Shown here: positions 37,441 to 49,094 of the stretch, piece by piece
Layout of the letters: each line of letters begins with the position of its first letter
Numbering within the stretch: position 1 is the stretch's first letter
Assembly (NCBI GenBank): GCA_037074505.1
Contig: CM073483.1
Coordinates: 28,879,001 to 28,943,000 of the forward strand
Origin: Albizia julibrissin
Taxonomy: Eukaryota; Streptophyta; Magnoliopsida; Fabales; Fabaceae
DNA length: 64,000 nt
Reading direction: 5' to 3'
Made by a program: the position numbers and the translations under genes
Notes under the pieces: generated by a model
Told to the model about the DNA's origin: nothing
The model's input: the letters and a program-made list of their open reading frames with translations, nothing else
The model's database searches: none

Positions 37441-37645
37441 TGAATTGTCAGTAAGACTTTCTGCTCGTAAGACTTACAAGGTGCAAGCAGTAGAGAACGT
37501 TGTTGCTCGTAAGACTTATAGTGGTATAAGCAGGAGATAACGTTGCTACTTGTAAGACTTATAGTGGTGTAAGCAGGAGAGAACGTTGCTGCTCATAAGA
37601 CTTGCACGGCTAAGCAGGAGAGAAAGGTCTTTGAGATTGCTTTGC
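37441..37645 (+). repeat. ~50-bp tandem repeats in R/U5 of LTR copy 3
   Basis: At least four units with 'gctcgtaagactta' and 'aggagagaacgttgctgct'. Copy 1 has three, so unit number varies between insertions. Confidence 0.75.
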
Positions 37646-38431
37646 TCAACTTGCTGTAAGAGGGAGTATTCTTACAGTGTGTAAGGGGGAGTACTTCGTA
37701 AGAGATTTGTAGAGGCTTTTCTTATGCCCGGTTAAACAAGAAAATAGTGAATTGGAAATCTCAGGAGAAGCCTGGAGACTAGACGTAGGTCATCGGGGAT
37801 TAGACTGAACCATGATAAAACACAATTTGCATCTTCTTTTCCCTAAGCTCTTATAATTCCAGCATATACAATTTACATAATTGCTACTTCCATATATATT
37901 AAGTTAACAATATGCAAAAAGATTTTAAGAGATTAGACTTTCTTATCATACACCCAATTCACCCCCCCTCTTGGGTGTTAGCCAGTTCTAACAACAACAT
38001 TCATCTCACATACTTATATCGTATACCGTAAATTATGATTGAAAAGCTACTTTTGAAGACTCCAATCGCTATTCTAAATAAAAATGATACCAAACATGCA
38101 TGTACACGTGTTCGCTCTTATTATAATACGAGTAGATTACATAAAACAAATTCTCTGTTAGATTTTTAAATAAACAACAAACAAAAAATAGGAAAATTTT
38201 TATTAGAGGACTACAAGACAACATTTATTTCAGTCAATAACCAAAACACTATGAAATTTCACTGCTTAGCTGAGGATTAAAAAGAAAATAAGTTTCGTAG
38301 GTAAAAAAATAATAACACCCCTTGGCTTTATTTTTTAAAAAAAAAAGTTTGGTCACCACCAGAGCTTTGATGACTAATCACTGGCTGCTGCCAAGCCGAA
38401 GCGGCTACCTCTAGCTGACCATTGAAGCTTT

Positions 38432-40307
38432 TATTGGGATTGAAAGGCACAACGGAAGAATTTAAAATTCCAAACGTTTACTAATCACAATTGTGGATCT
38501 ATCAATCGACGTTTAAATCGAGTAGTTAGAATCATACATTTGCTTTTTTACCTTTTTCGATCTCAAGGAGCTAACACCACATATCAATTCCCTCTACCGG
38601 TATCCACACGAATACGACTCCAACACAGTCAGTGTGCTAGCGCCTCCAATGTCTCTCTAGGGTTTTTCTTGCAGCTCACTCTTTTTAATCCGTACTAGGA
38701 TTATTTAGCCCCTTCATTTTTATAACTAATAAGAGCTATATTCAATCTTAAAAATTAATCTTAATTAAGTTTGAAATCCATATTATATCAATTAACATTT
38801 AGTTATTTTTATGAGCTAATTAAATAAATTTGATTTAATTAAATATGTCCAACAGTTTTAATTTAACCTATTTATTTAATTCGAATAAAGAGTCAATGGA
38901 AATAGATTTAATTTATCTTTATAAATTAAATCTGAGATACTATATCTTTATGTTAGTTATTAAATTTAATTTTATCAAATAAAATTAAATCCGAAACTAA
39001 CACTACATAATATATTATGTATATATATATTATGTGTATATATATATATAGATAGATAATATTATTTTTCTTTTTTGAATTTTATTATCATATATATAAA
39101 ATTCGTCCACCCTAGATTAAACATTGTGTTCATTAAATCTTAGACACATCTTAGATCAATGAATTTGGACATTATAGCTCGTGTTGGGCTATTCTTGTAT
39201 ACGACCCTGTAGGCCCATACGAAGTTGGCAGTGGGTCAATAACTGCACTAGCCTATAAGTTGCAAGTAGCCTCTAGTAAAGCATTATGACTACCTAATTC
39301 ATATGAGGATCGTTAACACGATACAACCTGTCATACTACCATGTCACGTCTCTTTTGTCACACGATATTTCGGTCAAGGATGAGGTATGGATGATGTCAT
39401 CCTCCTGTTCCTGACCATTACTTGCTCAATTCTTGAGCAGTCTGACTATAGAAATGGAAACTTCTTTCTATCGTGGTATGGCCATACATTTCTCAGACTC
39501 ACTCATTAAGGGGCCCAGTAATATCTCTCTACTAATGTGAGGGACAGATTTCTTCTTGATCATTCACATTCCTCTGCATGAAAACCACCAAGCCCGATTG
39601 TAGCCTTTATCATCACCCAGTCAAAGGTGACTTTTGACTAGGTCAAAGCTTAACGACTCTCGTGTAGGAATCCATGATGATTCCAGGTCAAAGGGTATAG
39701 TGATGTGGTTATACATGAGATAAGCTTATGACTTGATCCATATAGCTTTGTCATAGCAGGTCAGTCTAGCACCTTGTACTCTTACAAGCCATGTTTTGGA
39801 ACCCAAAATAGACCGCCTGGTCTGGCCCAGGAACCGGCCACCTGGCCACTAAACCGGGTAGGTCCGGTGATCGGCCCAGTTCGGTACTTTTTTATTTTTT
39901 AAAAAAATCAATTTTTTTAAGAATTTTTGTTTAGAATTTCATATTAATAAGTTTAAAATATTCAATTTCTCACCGGTTTTGCCTCGGTTTAACTCCAATC
40001 TGACCCACTGACCTTTAACCCAGTACCCCAATCGGTTCAATGACCGGTCCAGGTTTCAAAACCTTGCTTACAAGTGCCTAAGAGTTTGAATTGTATCTCC
40101 ATACCTTGTGAAAGTCATACTGATCTTATTTTATCTTTACTTCCGTATAGATGACCGACAAATGAGATTTAGGACAATCGTTATTATGTATCCAAGGATA
40201 CAGTTATCACAGTGAACATGTGAATAATATGATAACAAAATGGAGAAATTCATTAAATGATTATGTTCAAAGGACAATAATTGGCCCTTATGGCATAATT
40301 TCCAACA
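38432..40307 (-). mobile_element. 3' LTR of a deleted copia element
   Basis: On the minus strand it starts TGTTGGAAATTATGCCATAA at 40307 and ends near 38432 with CAATCCCAATAA. It follows directly on a purine-rich AAATGGGAGGA tract and RNase H-like coding, so it is the 3' LTR. It matches 40503-41932 over most of its length (for example 'cgtccaccctagattaaaca' in both). A hAT MITE (39789-40066) is inserted in it. Confidence 0.8.
39789..40066. mobile_element. hAT-type MITE inserted in the copia 3' LTR
   Basis: A perfect 8-bp duplication cttacaag (39781-39788, 40067-40074) and terminal repeats CCATGTTTTGGAACC against CAAGGTTTTGAAACC mark a 278-bp hAT MITE. The sister LTR at 40503-41932 has an empty site reading 'attacaagtgcctaag', which confirms both ends. 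Confidence 0.92.
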
Positions 40308-40502
40308 TCCTCCCATTTGTACTAGGTACAATCATTAATTTAGCTAATTCCTATTGTCCTAACATGACACTCATGCTTTGCCTATGCAAGCGGCTTGGTA
40401 AGAGGATTATTAACATTATCTTCTCCTGCTACTTTACATATTTTTATATCACCTCTATCGTTGATTCTCTGATAAGATGAAATCGCCTGAGTATATGCTT
40501 AG
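40308..40502 (-). pseudogene. Copia polyprotein remnant: RNase H C-terminus
   Basis: The minus strand reads HILRRFHLIRE, then after a one-base loss the frame continues as DRGDIKICKVAGEDN and ends NPLTKPLA-stop. This is the usual C-terminus of Ty1/copia RNase H (compare HL-RE-v-RGdi---ki---DN-aDP-TK-L). The rest of gag-pol is missing; the upstream LTR abuts it at 40503. A PPT-like AAATGGGAGGA precedes the 3' LTR. Confidence 0.75.
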
Positions 40503-41932
40503 TGTTGGGATTAGTAGGCACATAGCGGAAGAATTCAAAGATTAAATTGCAAAAGTATTTCCAATCCCAAATACGGATCTATCAATGACATTTAAATCAA
40601 GCCAGAGGGAATTGTACCTTTACGTTTTTCATCTTTTCGATCTCTAGGAGCCAATTGCACGAACTAGCTCCCTCTACTGGTATCCACACGAACAAGATCC
40701 AACACCTGTAGCATGCTAGTGCCTCCAATGCCTCACTAGGATTTTTCTCTTACGGCTTTCTAATACGATTCTTTTGCCTTAGGGTTCTCTAACCCTACGT
40801 TTTATAACTAATGTTGACGATATTAGATCTTCAAAATTAATCTTAATTAATTTTGAAATTCAAATTGAATTAAATAAATTTTGATTTAATTAATTATGTC
40901 CAACAGATTTAATCTAATCTATTTATTTAATCCGAATAAAGAGCCAACTGATTTAATTTATCTTTATAAATTAAATATGAGATACGATATCTCTATTAGC
41001 TTTAGTTATTTAATTTATCTAATAAATTACATATAAAACTAACACTACATAATAATAATATTATCTTTATATAATAATATTATTATTTTTGAATTTATAT
41101 CTCATATATATATATAATTCGTCCACCCTAGATTAAACATTATATTCATTGAATCTTAGACACATCTTAAATTCAATGAATATGGACATTATAGCTTGTG
41201 TTGGGCTATTCTTGTGTGCGACCTTGTAGGCCCACATGAAGTTGGCAGTGGGCCAATAACTGTACTAGTCCACAAGTCGCAAGTAGCCTCTAGCAAGACA
41301 TTATAATTACCCAAATCACATGAGGACCGTTGATACGATGCAACCTATTATACAACCATGTCACGTCCCTTTTGTCACACGATATTTTGGTCAAGGATAA
41401 GGCATGGATAGTGTCATCCTCCTGTTTCTGACCATCACATTCCCGATTCCTAAGTAGTCTGATTATAGAAATTGAAACTCTTGTCCATCAAAATATGACC
41501 ATACATTTCTTGGACTCACTCATCGAGGGGCCCAGTAATATCTCTCTACTAATGTAGGGACAAATCCTATCTTGACCGTTCACATTCCTCTGCATGAAAA
41601 CTACTAAGCCTGATCGAAGCCTTTATCATCACCCAATCAAATGTGACTTTTGACTAGGTCAAAGATTAGTGACTCTCATTTAGGATTCCATGATGATCTT
41701 AGATCAAAGGGCATTATGATATGGTTATACATTATATAAGCTTATGACTTAATCTATGCAGTTTTCTCATAGTGGGTCGGTCCAGCACCTTATACTATTA
41801 CAAGTGCCTAAGACTTTGATTCGTATCTCCATACTTTATTAAAGTCATACTAGTCTTATTTCATCTTTGCTCCCACATGGATAACCGACCAGGGACATTT
41901 AGGACAATCTTTATGATACATCCAAGGATACA
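40503..41932 (-). mobile_element. 5' LTR of the deleted copia element, truncated
   Basis: Aligned to 38432-40307 it lacks the part that should lie beyond 41932, where a CACTA terminus begins. Its 3' end (minus strand) AATCCCAACA lies directly against the RNase H fragment, so primer-binding site, gag and most of pol have been deleted between the LTRs. Confidence 0.7.
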
Positions 41933-41969
41933 CACTAGTACAAAATCATGGATTTAGACCTACTTTTTA

Positions 41970-42783
41970 CACTTGACGAAACAGGTCACGTGTAGAAAGT
42001 GTGACCGGTGACATTTTAGTAAATAAATTAAGATTTTAGGACTTTCTACACGTGTTGAATTGACAACACATGTAGAAAAGTCCACTTAAAAATTTTTTGA
42101 ATTAAAAAAAATGAAATTAATTTAATTCAAAAAATATTTAATTTACTTAAACAAAAAAAATATAACGAAGAAGAATTTATTTATTTTAAATAAATTCAAG
42201 TTTTCTACACCGGTTGAATTAAAACCGGTGTAGAAAGTCATATAATCTACACCGGTTAAATTAGAACCGGTGTAGAATAAGCATTTAACTTTTTAATATA
42301 AAATAAGTCAGCATATTCTACACCGGTTGTAAAATAACCGGTGTAGAATATGTTACTTTCTACACCGGTTTAAACACAACCGGTGTAGAAAATACACTAG
42401 TATAAAATATAGATTTTACACCTACTTTTTACATGTGACAAAACAGGACACGTGTAGAAAGTATGACCGGTGGCATTTTCGTAAATATATCAAGATGATT
42501 GAACTTTCTACACGTGTTGAAAATACAACACGTGTAGAAAAATAAATTAAATTTTTTTTCTTTAATATTAATGCCTTTACTTTTATTTTTATATTTTTTA
42601 ATTTTTTAAAAAAATCAAATGACAACTTTCTACACCGGTTGGGTCAAAACCGGTGTAGAAACCTTCACTTTCTATACCGGTTCATCTCCAACCGGTGTAG
42701 AAATTAAATTTCTACACCGGTTGAGATCAAACCGGTATAGAAAACCACTTTCTACACCGGTTGATCCTCAACCGGTGTAGAAA
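41970..42783. repeat. CACTA subterminal palindromes
   Basis: At least eight palindromes of the form TCTACACCGGTT, a 6-10 bp spacer, AACCGGTGTAGA lie at about 42203-42390 and 42628-42783. Two more of the related form TCTACACGTGTTG...CAACACGTGTAGA lie near 42044 and 42507. Such repeats in CACTA elements are binding sites for the element's own regulatory protein. Confidence 0.85.
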
Positions 42784-42785
42784 GT

Positions 42786-44363
42786 AGGCGTTATAATAAA
42801 AAAAAATTAAACCTCCTGCGTTTGCTATCTCCGTCTTCCTCTAAACCCCACCAAAAGCTCATATTTTGCTGTCTCGGTTCTCTGTTCGTGGTAAGCTCTC
42901 TCCCTCCCTCCCTACCACTATTTCTAACCCACCTACGCTCTTCCCCCGTTGATCCATCACCTACACGCATACATCCTATCTACATTCAAACCCCCATATA
43001 TTGATTCGTATTTGATACTTGCTGCTGTTAGTGGAGGCTCCAGTGTTCGAGGGGTGACGCCAAGGTTATCGGTGGTTCCTTTGATTGGCTGCACGACGGC
43101 TACTACCTATTCCTCAAAGGTTTCACTCTCCCCATTGCTTTTTTGTTCCCTGTTACTATTCCTTCGATCCTCTATTTCATCAATTGATTGATATTTTGAG
43201 AGTTTTAGGTTGCTGAAATTCAAAGATAACTAAAGAGATAGCAACGGTTAATAACATTATAGTCTTGTTCTCTCTATTATTCCCTTGGGGTTTTCAATTT
43301 TTCCAAAGACCTTTTGGCATCATTACACGCTTAAGCAGGTCCACTCCATGATTCACTTATGAGGGCAGTGAATAATATAGCATAGGAAAAAAAAAGTCAT
43401 GTGTCACTGTTAATTCTTATGCATCAGAAGAATAATAAGTACCTTCTGATATCATCTCATCCAGGGGGCCTTTTTATTCCATTCCGTGACCTCCAAATAG
43501 TTTTTTTCCCTTCTTCATTCTTCTGATTTTTCCAACCATAGATATATCAGTGTACGTATCCTGTAAGTTTATGTTAAAGGTCAAACATATCAGAATAATT
43601 TTGCAGCAACAGGACCACATTGGAAATGTCATTCTTACACCAAACATGTGTGTGTGTGTGTGTGAATTTTCAAAACTTGAGCAATTAAGCTTGGGAACAA
43701 GGGTTTGATCCCATTTAGCTAGATGAACCAAAAGAAAGAAAAAGTATAAAAAGGTTACACAATAGGTAAGGATAATTGAGCTGCATGGATTAAGAAGTCT
43801 TTAAGTTCCTTTTTGGCTGATAATTGTTTATTAATAACTATAGTATGTACAAAAAATATCCTTGCATCACTATCAAGCAAAACCTTACTCCTTACACCTT
43901 GAATTAGCTCAACCGATGAATCCACTACAAAAATTGGATTTTGGTTAAGTTTGATGACTTGCTTGCTGGTTGGACACAAACACACAAGTGGTTTCACTTT
44001 GCATGTGCTTTGTTTCCTTTTTGACTAGATTATGTTTCTTACTCCAACGCCACCTATTAATCGAATTACTTGTAGCCTCCCTCCTTTGCTTTTCTATTCC
44101 CACACGTCTTGTAGCTAATAGACACCAACCTCTTGATTTTGGTTAAGTTTGATGACTTGCTTGCTGGTTGGACACAAACACACAAGTGGTTTCACTTTGC
44201 ATGTGCTTTGCTTCCTCTTTTGTTTATTCGAAGTAGAGAGACCCTTTTGTTCTTATCTCTGTAATTTTATTCCTCCTTCATTCCATGTCCTTCAATAGTC
44301 CTCCTATAATTTGAACACAAAATTTTAAACAATTTCATTTTGTGTTGAAGTTTATTTGCACAT
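42786..44363. other. CACTA 5' leader region
   Basis: Sequence between the subterminal repeats and the transposase start. It has a CT-rich tract, a (GT)9 microsatellite at 43646-43663, and a direct duplication of about 80 bp (43937-44018 and 44135-44216). Short frames here show no domain. It probably contains the transposase 5' UTR and an intron. Confidence 0.5.
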
Positions 44364-45872
44364 ATGGATCGTAGCTGGATCTATGCTAGACGAACTAGTG
44401 ATGAGTACGATAATGGGGTGAAGAATTTTTTGGAATTTTCTATAAGAAATGCTGGTGGTGATAAATCTGGGAAGTTTTATTGTCCTTGTGTAAATTGCTT
44501 AAATTTGAGGCGTCTATGTGTCGGAGAAATAAGAGAGCATTTGATTTGTGATGGGTTCTTGAAGAGTTATACACGATGGGTATGGCATGGTGAATTAGTA
44601 GAAGAGCCGAGTGCATCTAAAGAGGTGGAAGTTGATGTGGACATGGATGATCGACTAGAGGACATGATTCGTGATATTGGCGAAGAGGCCTTTAAGCGAT
44701 CACATGCGTATGATAACTTGTCTAGTCATACAGAAAAGCCTTTATACCCAGGATGTACAAAATTCAAGTTGTTGTCAGCTGTGGTGAGATTGGTCCACTT
44801 GAAAGCAAGGAATGGGTGGAGTGACAAGAGTTTTACAGAATTGCTTGAGTTGTTGACAGATATGCTTCCAGAAGGTAATGAATTACCCAACCGTTACTAT
44901 GAGGCAAAGAAAATGTTGTGTCCCTTGGGTCTGCAGTACAAAAAGATACATGCCTATCCTAACGATTGTATATTATATAGAGAAGAGTTCGAAGGGGAGC
45001 ATAAGTGTCCAAAATGTGGTGCTTCACGGTACAAATTAAAAGGGAATTGTGATACAGACTTTGTCGAGACTACTAAAGGCCCTCCTGCGAAGGTGTTATG
45101 GTATCTTCCAGTGAAACCAAGGTTCAAGCGATTATTTGCTAATATGAATGATGCAAAGAACTTAAGGTGGCATGCAGATGAGAGAATATCGGATAGGAAG
45201 CTTCGCCATCCAGCCGATTCTCCTCAATAGAAGAAAATTGATGAGATGTTTCCTGAGTTTGGAAATGAGCCAAGAAACCTCAGGCTTGGGATATCTTCTG
45301 ATGGCATGAATCCTTATGGCAGTCTTAGCAGTACTCATAGTTCATGGCCTGTTCTGTTAGTGATTTACAACTTGTCTCCTCGTCTGTGCATGAAACGTAA
45401 GTATATTATGTTGTCTATGGTGATTTCGGGTCTAAAGCAGCCAGGAAATGACATTGATGTTTACCTAGCCCCTTTGATCGAAGACTTGAAAGAGTTGTGG
45501 GAGATAGGTATGGATGTGTTTGACGCGAATCGAAAAGAGGTGTTCAATATGCGTGCCATGATCTTCTGTACCATAAACGACTTCCCTGCATATGGAAACC
45601 TATCTGGGTATAGTGTTAAGGGACACAAAGCATGTCCAATTTGTGAAGCAGGCACTTGCCACCATCAACTTAAGCATGGAAAGAAGACAGTCTACCTTGG
45701 CCACCGGAGATTTCTCAGACAAAATCACCCTTATCGTAGATTAAAGAAAGCTTTTTATGGCCATCAAGAGTATAGAGATGCTCCAGTGCCATTGACTGGA
45801 GAGCAAGTTTATTAACGGGTGAAAGACATCAATGTTATCTTTGGAAAGACGCAGAAGAGTGCAGCTGATAGA
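44364..45872 (+). pseudogene. CACTA transposase (tnp2 family), interrupted and truncated
   Basis: One reading frame runs from ATG 44364 to about 45872 with two in-frame stops: TAG at 45228-45230, where the family has tryptophan in the DSPQW motif (TGG to TAG), and TAA at 45813-45815 in the QVYERVKD motif (probably GAA to TAA). Residues 1-80 match the transposase-associated domain (W-Y, FLEFSIRNA, CPCVNC, HL-CDGF, Y-RWVWHGE). From about residue 195 the tnp2 domain starts (NDCILYREE, CPKCGASRYK), followed by LFANMNDAKNLRWHAD, DVFDANRKEVFNMRA and CPICEAGTC-H. The C-terminal half, including the rest of the catalytic region, is lost at the LTR junction. Not functional as it stands. Confidence 0.9.
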
Positions 45873-47634
45873 ATTAGTAATAATAGAATTTCACTAGCAA
45901 AATCAGTTGTTGTTTATGAAGGTAATAGCAAATGGATCATAGTGTATGTAGGAAAGTGTATACTGGAACAATAAATCATTATATGAGAAAATGCAATATC
46001 ACTGGAAGTGAATATAATGTCATTGGGAGTGATTTTGAAAACGTTGAAAACTTCTGACAGTGATTGCTGGTTCACTGGAAGTGATATTGAAATTTCCATA
46101 TTTCACTCGAGTGAATTTGGAATCATTGGAAGTGATTTTGTAAATAGTGATTTCTTCTTGGAGTGATTTCCAATTCACTGGAAGTGATTTGCAACTTTTC
46201 AAATATCACTCGAGTGATTCAAGATCACTGGAAGTGATTTGGTAAACAGTGAAATATTCTTGCAGTGATTTTGAATCCACTGGAAGTGATTTGCAACTTT
46301 TCAAACTTCACTCGAGTGATTCAAGATCACTGGAAGTGATTTGGGAAACAGTGAAATATTCTTGCAGTGATTTTGAATTCACTGGAAGTGATTCAGCGAA
46401 AATGCAACATCACTGGAGTGATTGAGGATCACTGGAAGTGATTTGGAATTCTTGGCACATCACTCGAGTGATCTGGCATTCACTGGAAGTGATTTTCAAA
46501 ACAGTGAATTTTTCTTGCAGTGAATTTTCAATCACTGGAAGTGATTTGTCGCATCACTCGAGTGATTCAGAATCACTGGAAGTGATTTGGCGCATCACTC
46601 GAGTGATTCAGCATCACTGGAAGTGATTTGGAAAACTTCATGTATCACTCGAGTGATTTGGCATTCACTGGAAGTGAAATTGCAAAAATGAGATATCACT
46701 GGAAGTGATTTGAAAAATTTGAGATATCACTCGAGTGATTTGGAGATCACTGGAAGTGAAATCTGAAACAGTGAATTTTTCTTGCAGTGATTTTTCGATC
46801 ACTGGAAGTGAAATGCCATATCACTCGAGTGATTTGCTAAATCACTCGAGTGATCCGTTTCCGGATCTTCAGTAAACAGAGGTCAACTTCCAGATACCAT
46901 AACTCTTTGAATATGACTCCAAAATTTCTGTATTATATATCAATGGAAAGCCCGGGAAGTCTACTTTCATATGGCACCGGTTTCAGCTCAATAGGATCAG
47001 TGGTTTGAGAGTTATAGCCAAACTACCAAGACTGTTCCAGAAAGTGACGCTGTCATGAATGTCAAATTAGAAAACTTATATCTCCCACATATGAGCTCCT
47101 TTGATGTTAGTTCTGGTGTCCAAATTACGCATTGGTAGTCGAGTTTCATATGCAATTGGTTTCGTCTCATTTGGAGTTGTATTGTGAGAGATATGATCAA
47201 ATAACCAGACCTCGCTCAGCTGGATAAAGAACAGACTCTGAAATGCTGAACATCACTCGAGTGATTTGCTGAATCACTCGAGTGATTGCGTTTTTTGCTG
47301 AATCACTCGAGTGATTCCTCAAATCACTCGAGTGATTTGTTAAAAATCACTCTGCTACAGTTCCAAACAGTGCCAAGCAGTGCCAATTGCTACAGTAACC
47401 GTATTGCTACAGTCCCACTGCTACAGTACCCATAAAAACTTGAATCTTCATATTTTTCATTAATTCTTGCAAGTTCCTTATTCCTCAATTTCTTTCTTCC
47501 ATTGCTTGACTAATCTACAACATATGCAACATCAAATAGTTAGTCAATGTATTAGAAAAGTATACTATGCAAGCTTCTTATGCTTAATATTTGACATCTA
47601 TATTTGTCATCATCAAAACTAATCATATCTAACA
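45873..47634 (-). mobile_element. Palindrome-array LTR, copy 4, reversed and truncated
   Basis: On the minus strand it starts at 47634 with TGTTAGATATGATTAGTTTT and follows copy 1 in order (ACTGTAGCA repeats, palindromes, the palindrome-free block at 46860-47230, more palindromes) until the point equivalent to 8345 in copy 1. There it breaks off inside the transposase of the CACTA element. The promoter and tail part is missing, so no TSD can be read. The array (about 45990-47345) is longer than that of copy 1 and has about 14 perfect TCACTCGAGTGA units. Confidence 0.85.
45990..47345. repeat. Palindrome array of LTR copy 4
   Basis: It has the least-mutated units of all four arrays, with near-regular alternation of ATCACTGGAAGTGATTTGG and ATCACTCGAGTGATT. 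Unit pairs at 46180-46330 are nearly duplicated (the stretch with 'tttcaaatatcac' and that with 'tttcaaacttcac'), showing local amplification. Confidence 0.85.
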
Positions 47635-47639
47635 GGTCA

Positions 47640-48400
47640 AACCTAGTAAAAAAATTATGAAACTTGGCAGGATTAAAGTGGAGATATAGAGTTTTAATTT
47701 GATAGGTATTTTATAATTTTTGGACAAGTACATTAAAATATATGGATTTTCAAAATTGTGCTTGTTTCTAGAAGACAATATAGAACTAGGGTGTTTGGTG
47801 AATTTCTAGGAACAATATGGTTGAATTGAGCACACTTAGGTATTTTTCCATGAAATTACATTTAAATATCTTCAATTATGCTTTGTAATAAGTAAAATTA
47901 TATTTTTCTATAATTAAATATGTATTTCCAAAGTTAACTGAACAATCTGTCAGTTTTCTAAAAACAGTGAAATTGCACTGTACAGAGTTGCACTTTACAG
48001 AAACTGTTGAAACTGCATTAGATAACCAGCAAAATTTAATTTAAGGAAGTAATAATACAAGTAATAACTAGTTACTTGTAATTTGAATTTTATAGGAATA
48101 TACATTTTTCCGAGCCGAAACCAAAGTTTAGGACGAACAGAGGAATAAAAAAAGGAGTCAGGTAGTAACTTTTTCTTGCATATACTATGTGATTATTATA
48201 TGTTTGAATATGCAATTCTCTGTAACATAAGCATAGTCTATTAGACATGCATATTAGCCTAGTTATGGTCTGGGACCCAACAGGGGCGTAGGGTTAAGCC
48301 AGGGTGCAAACATGTCTTTAGCCTTGGAAAGTGTGCACACAACATTCTATCATCTTACATGACATGACGCATTGCCTTTTTAGCATAACTCGCCTTTAGT
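47640..48400 (+). mobile_element. Fragment of a gypsy-like LTR
   Basis: The plus strand resembles the inner and 3' parts of the LTR at 55891-58100: 'caggtagtaact...tactatgtgat', then 'gggacccaacaggggc', then 'atcatcttacatgacatgac'. Ends are not defined. No coding. Confidence 0.5.
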
Positions 48401-48504
48401 CTCATCAATAAGCCCTATCTCCTTTGGGTACAGATCCTTCAAGCAAAATACAACTGGTCTAGTGTATCCAACTATAAATTCCAAATAAATATAGCATTAC
48501 ATAC

Positions 48505-48909
48505 ATAGAGGAGTATTGCAAAAGTCTGGGGAGATGTTAAACTCAATATTGCATGGTACTTGGGTGATGGCAACACTATAAGGTTTTGGGAAGATAATTG
48601 CGTAGGAGATATAGGCCCTCTCAGATTTCTCACTTTCAGTGACATTCCATAAACTGACTTGGAAAAATTGATTCACCATTATTTTCATGAGCACTATCAA
48701 TAGTGTTGGGATATTTTTCAACACCTGCTGGGCCCTTAACATTGTGTCTCAAATATCAACAATGGACCTTGGCTTATTGGCCTCTACTCCTAGCTCATGC
48801 TATTAGAATGCCATTAGCAATTGCTCCTTCATGGTTGCATCAGCATATAAGGAGTTGCAGAGCACCTTATGGGATAGTGCCCATATAGTATGGAAATGGA
48901 TTTGGCAAT
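48505..48909 (+). pseudogene. LINE (L1-type) polyprotein remnant, part 1
   Basis: A plus-strand frame reads AKVWGDVKLNIAWYLGDGNT followed by IRFWEDNCVGDIGPLRFL, then a stop. This is the familiar stretch downstream of reverse transcriptase in plant L1-type LINEs (W--G-G--IRFWED-W). It continues, out of frame and decayed, to VWKWIWQ at 48900 and is then cut by the CACTA element at 48910. Part 2 resumes at 51899. Confidence 0.75.
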
Positions 48910-49094
48910 CACTGGTGGAAAAATGACTTTTTAGACTGGTTTTGGATGAGGTCTTGATACAGCTAGTCTAAAAAGTCTGTTTCTTTTAAGACTGATTAAA
49001 CAACTGGCCTTAAAAGTAACTTTTTAAGATTGGTTGTATAAGCAATTGGTTTAAAAAGCATGACTCTTTAGATCGATTTTCCAAACAACTGGTC

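Larger units (their letters stand above)
35046..37993 (+). mobile_element. Palindrome-array solo LTR, copy 3 (2948 bp)
   Basis: Same head and tail as copies 1 and 2, flanked by a perfect 5-bp duplication acaac (35041-35045, 37994-37998). ACTGTAGC repeats lie at 35255-35322, the palindrome array at 35330-36870, a TATA-type CTATATAAA near 37141, and the tandem block at 37441-37645. No coding and no partner LTR. Confidence 0.85.
41933..45872 (+). mobile_element. CACTA (En/Spm-like) element, 5' part with broken transposase
   Basis: The terminus CACTAGTACAAAATCATGGA at 41933 is followed by subterminal palindromes TCTACACCGGTT...AACCGGTGTAGA. A second, similar terminus CACTAGTATAAAATATAGAT begins at 42395. 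A leader with pyrimidine-rich sequence (42815-42960) precedes the transposase at 44364. The element stops at about 45872, where an LTR of another family starts; the 3' terminus is not in the window next to it. No TSD can be read. Confidence 0.85.

Noticed and set aside
45246..45815. Second frame as a separate gene after the first transposase stop
   Set aside because: It is in the same frame as 44364-45230 and continues the tnp2 domain; one substitution explains the gap.
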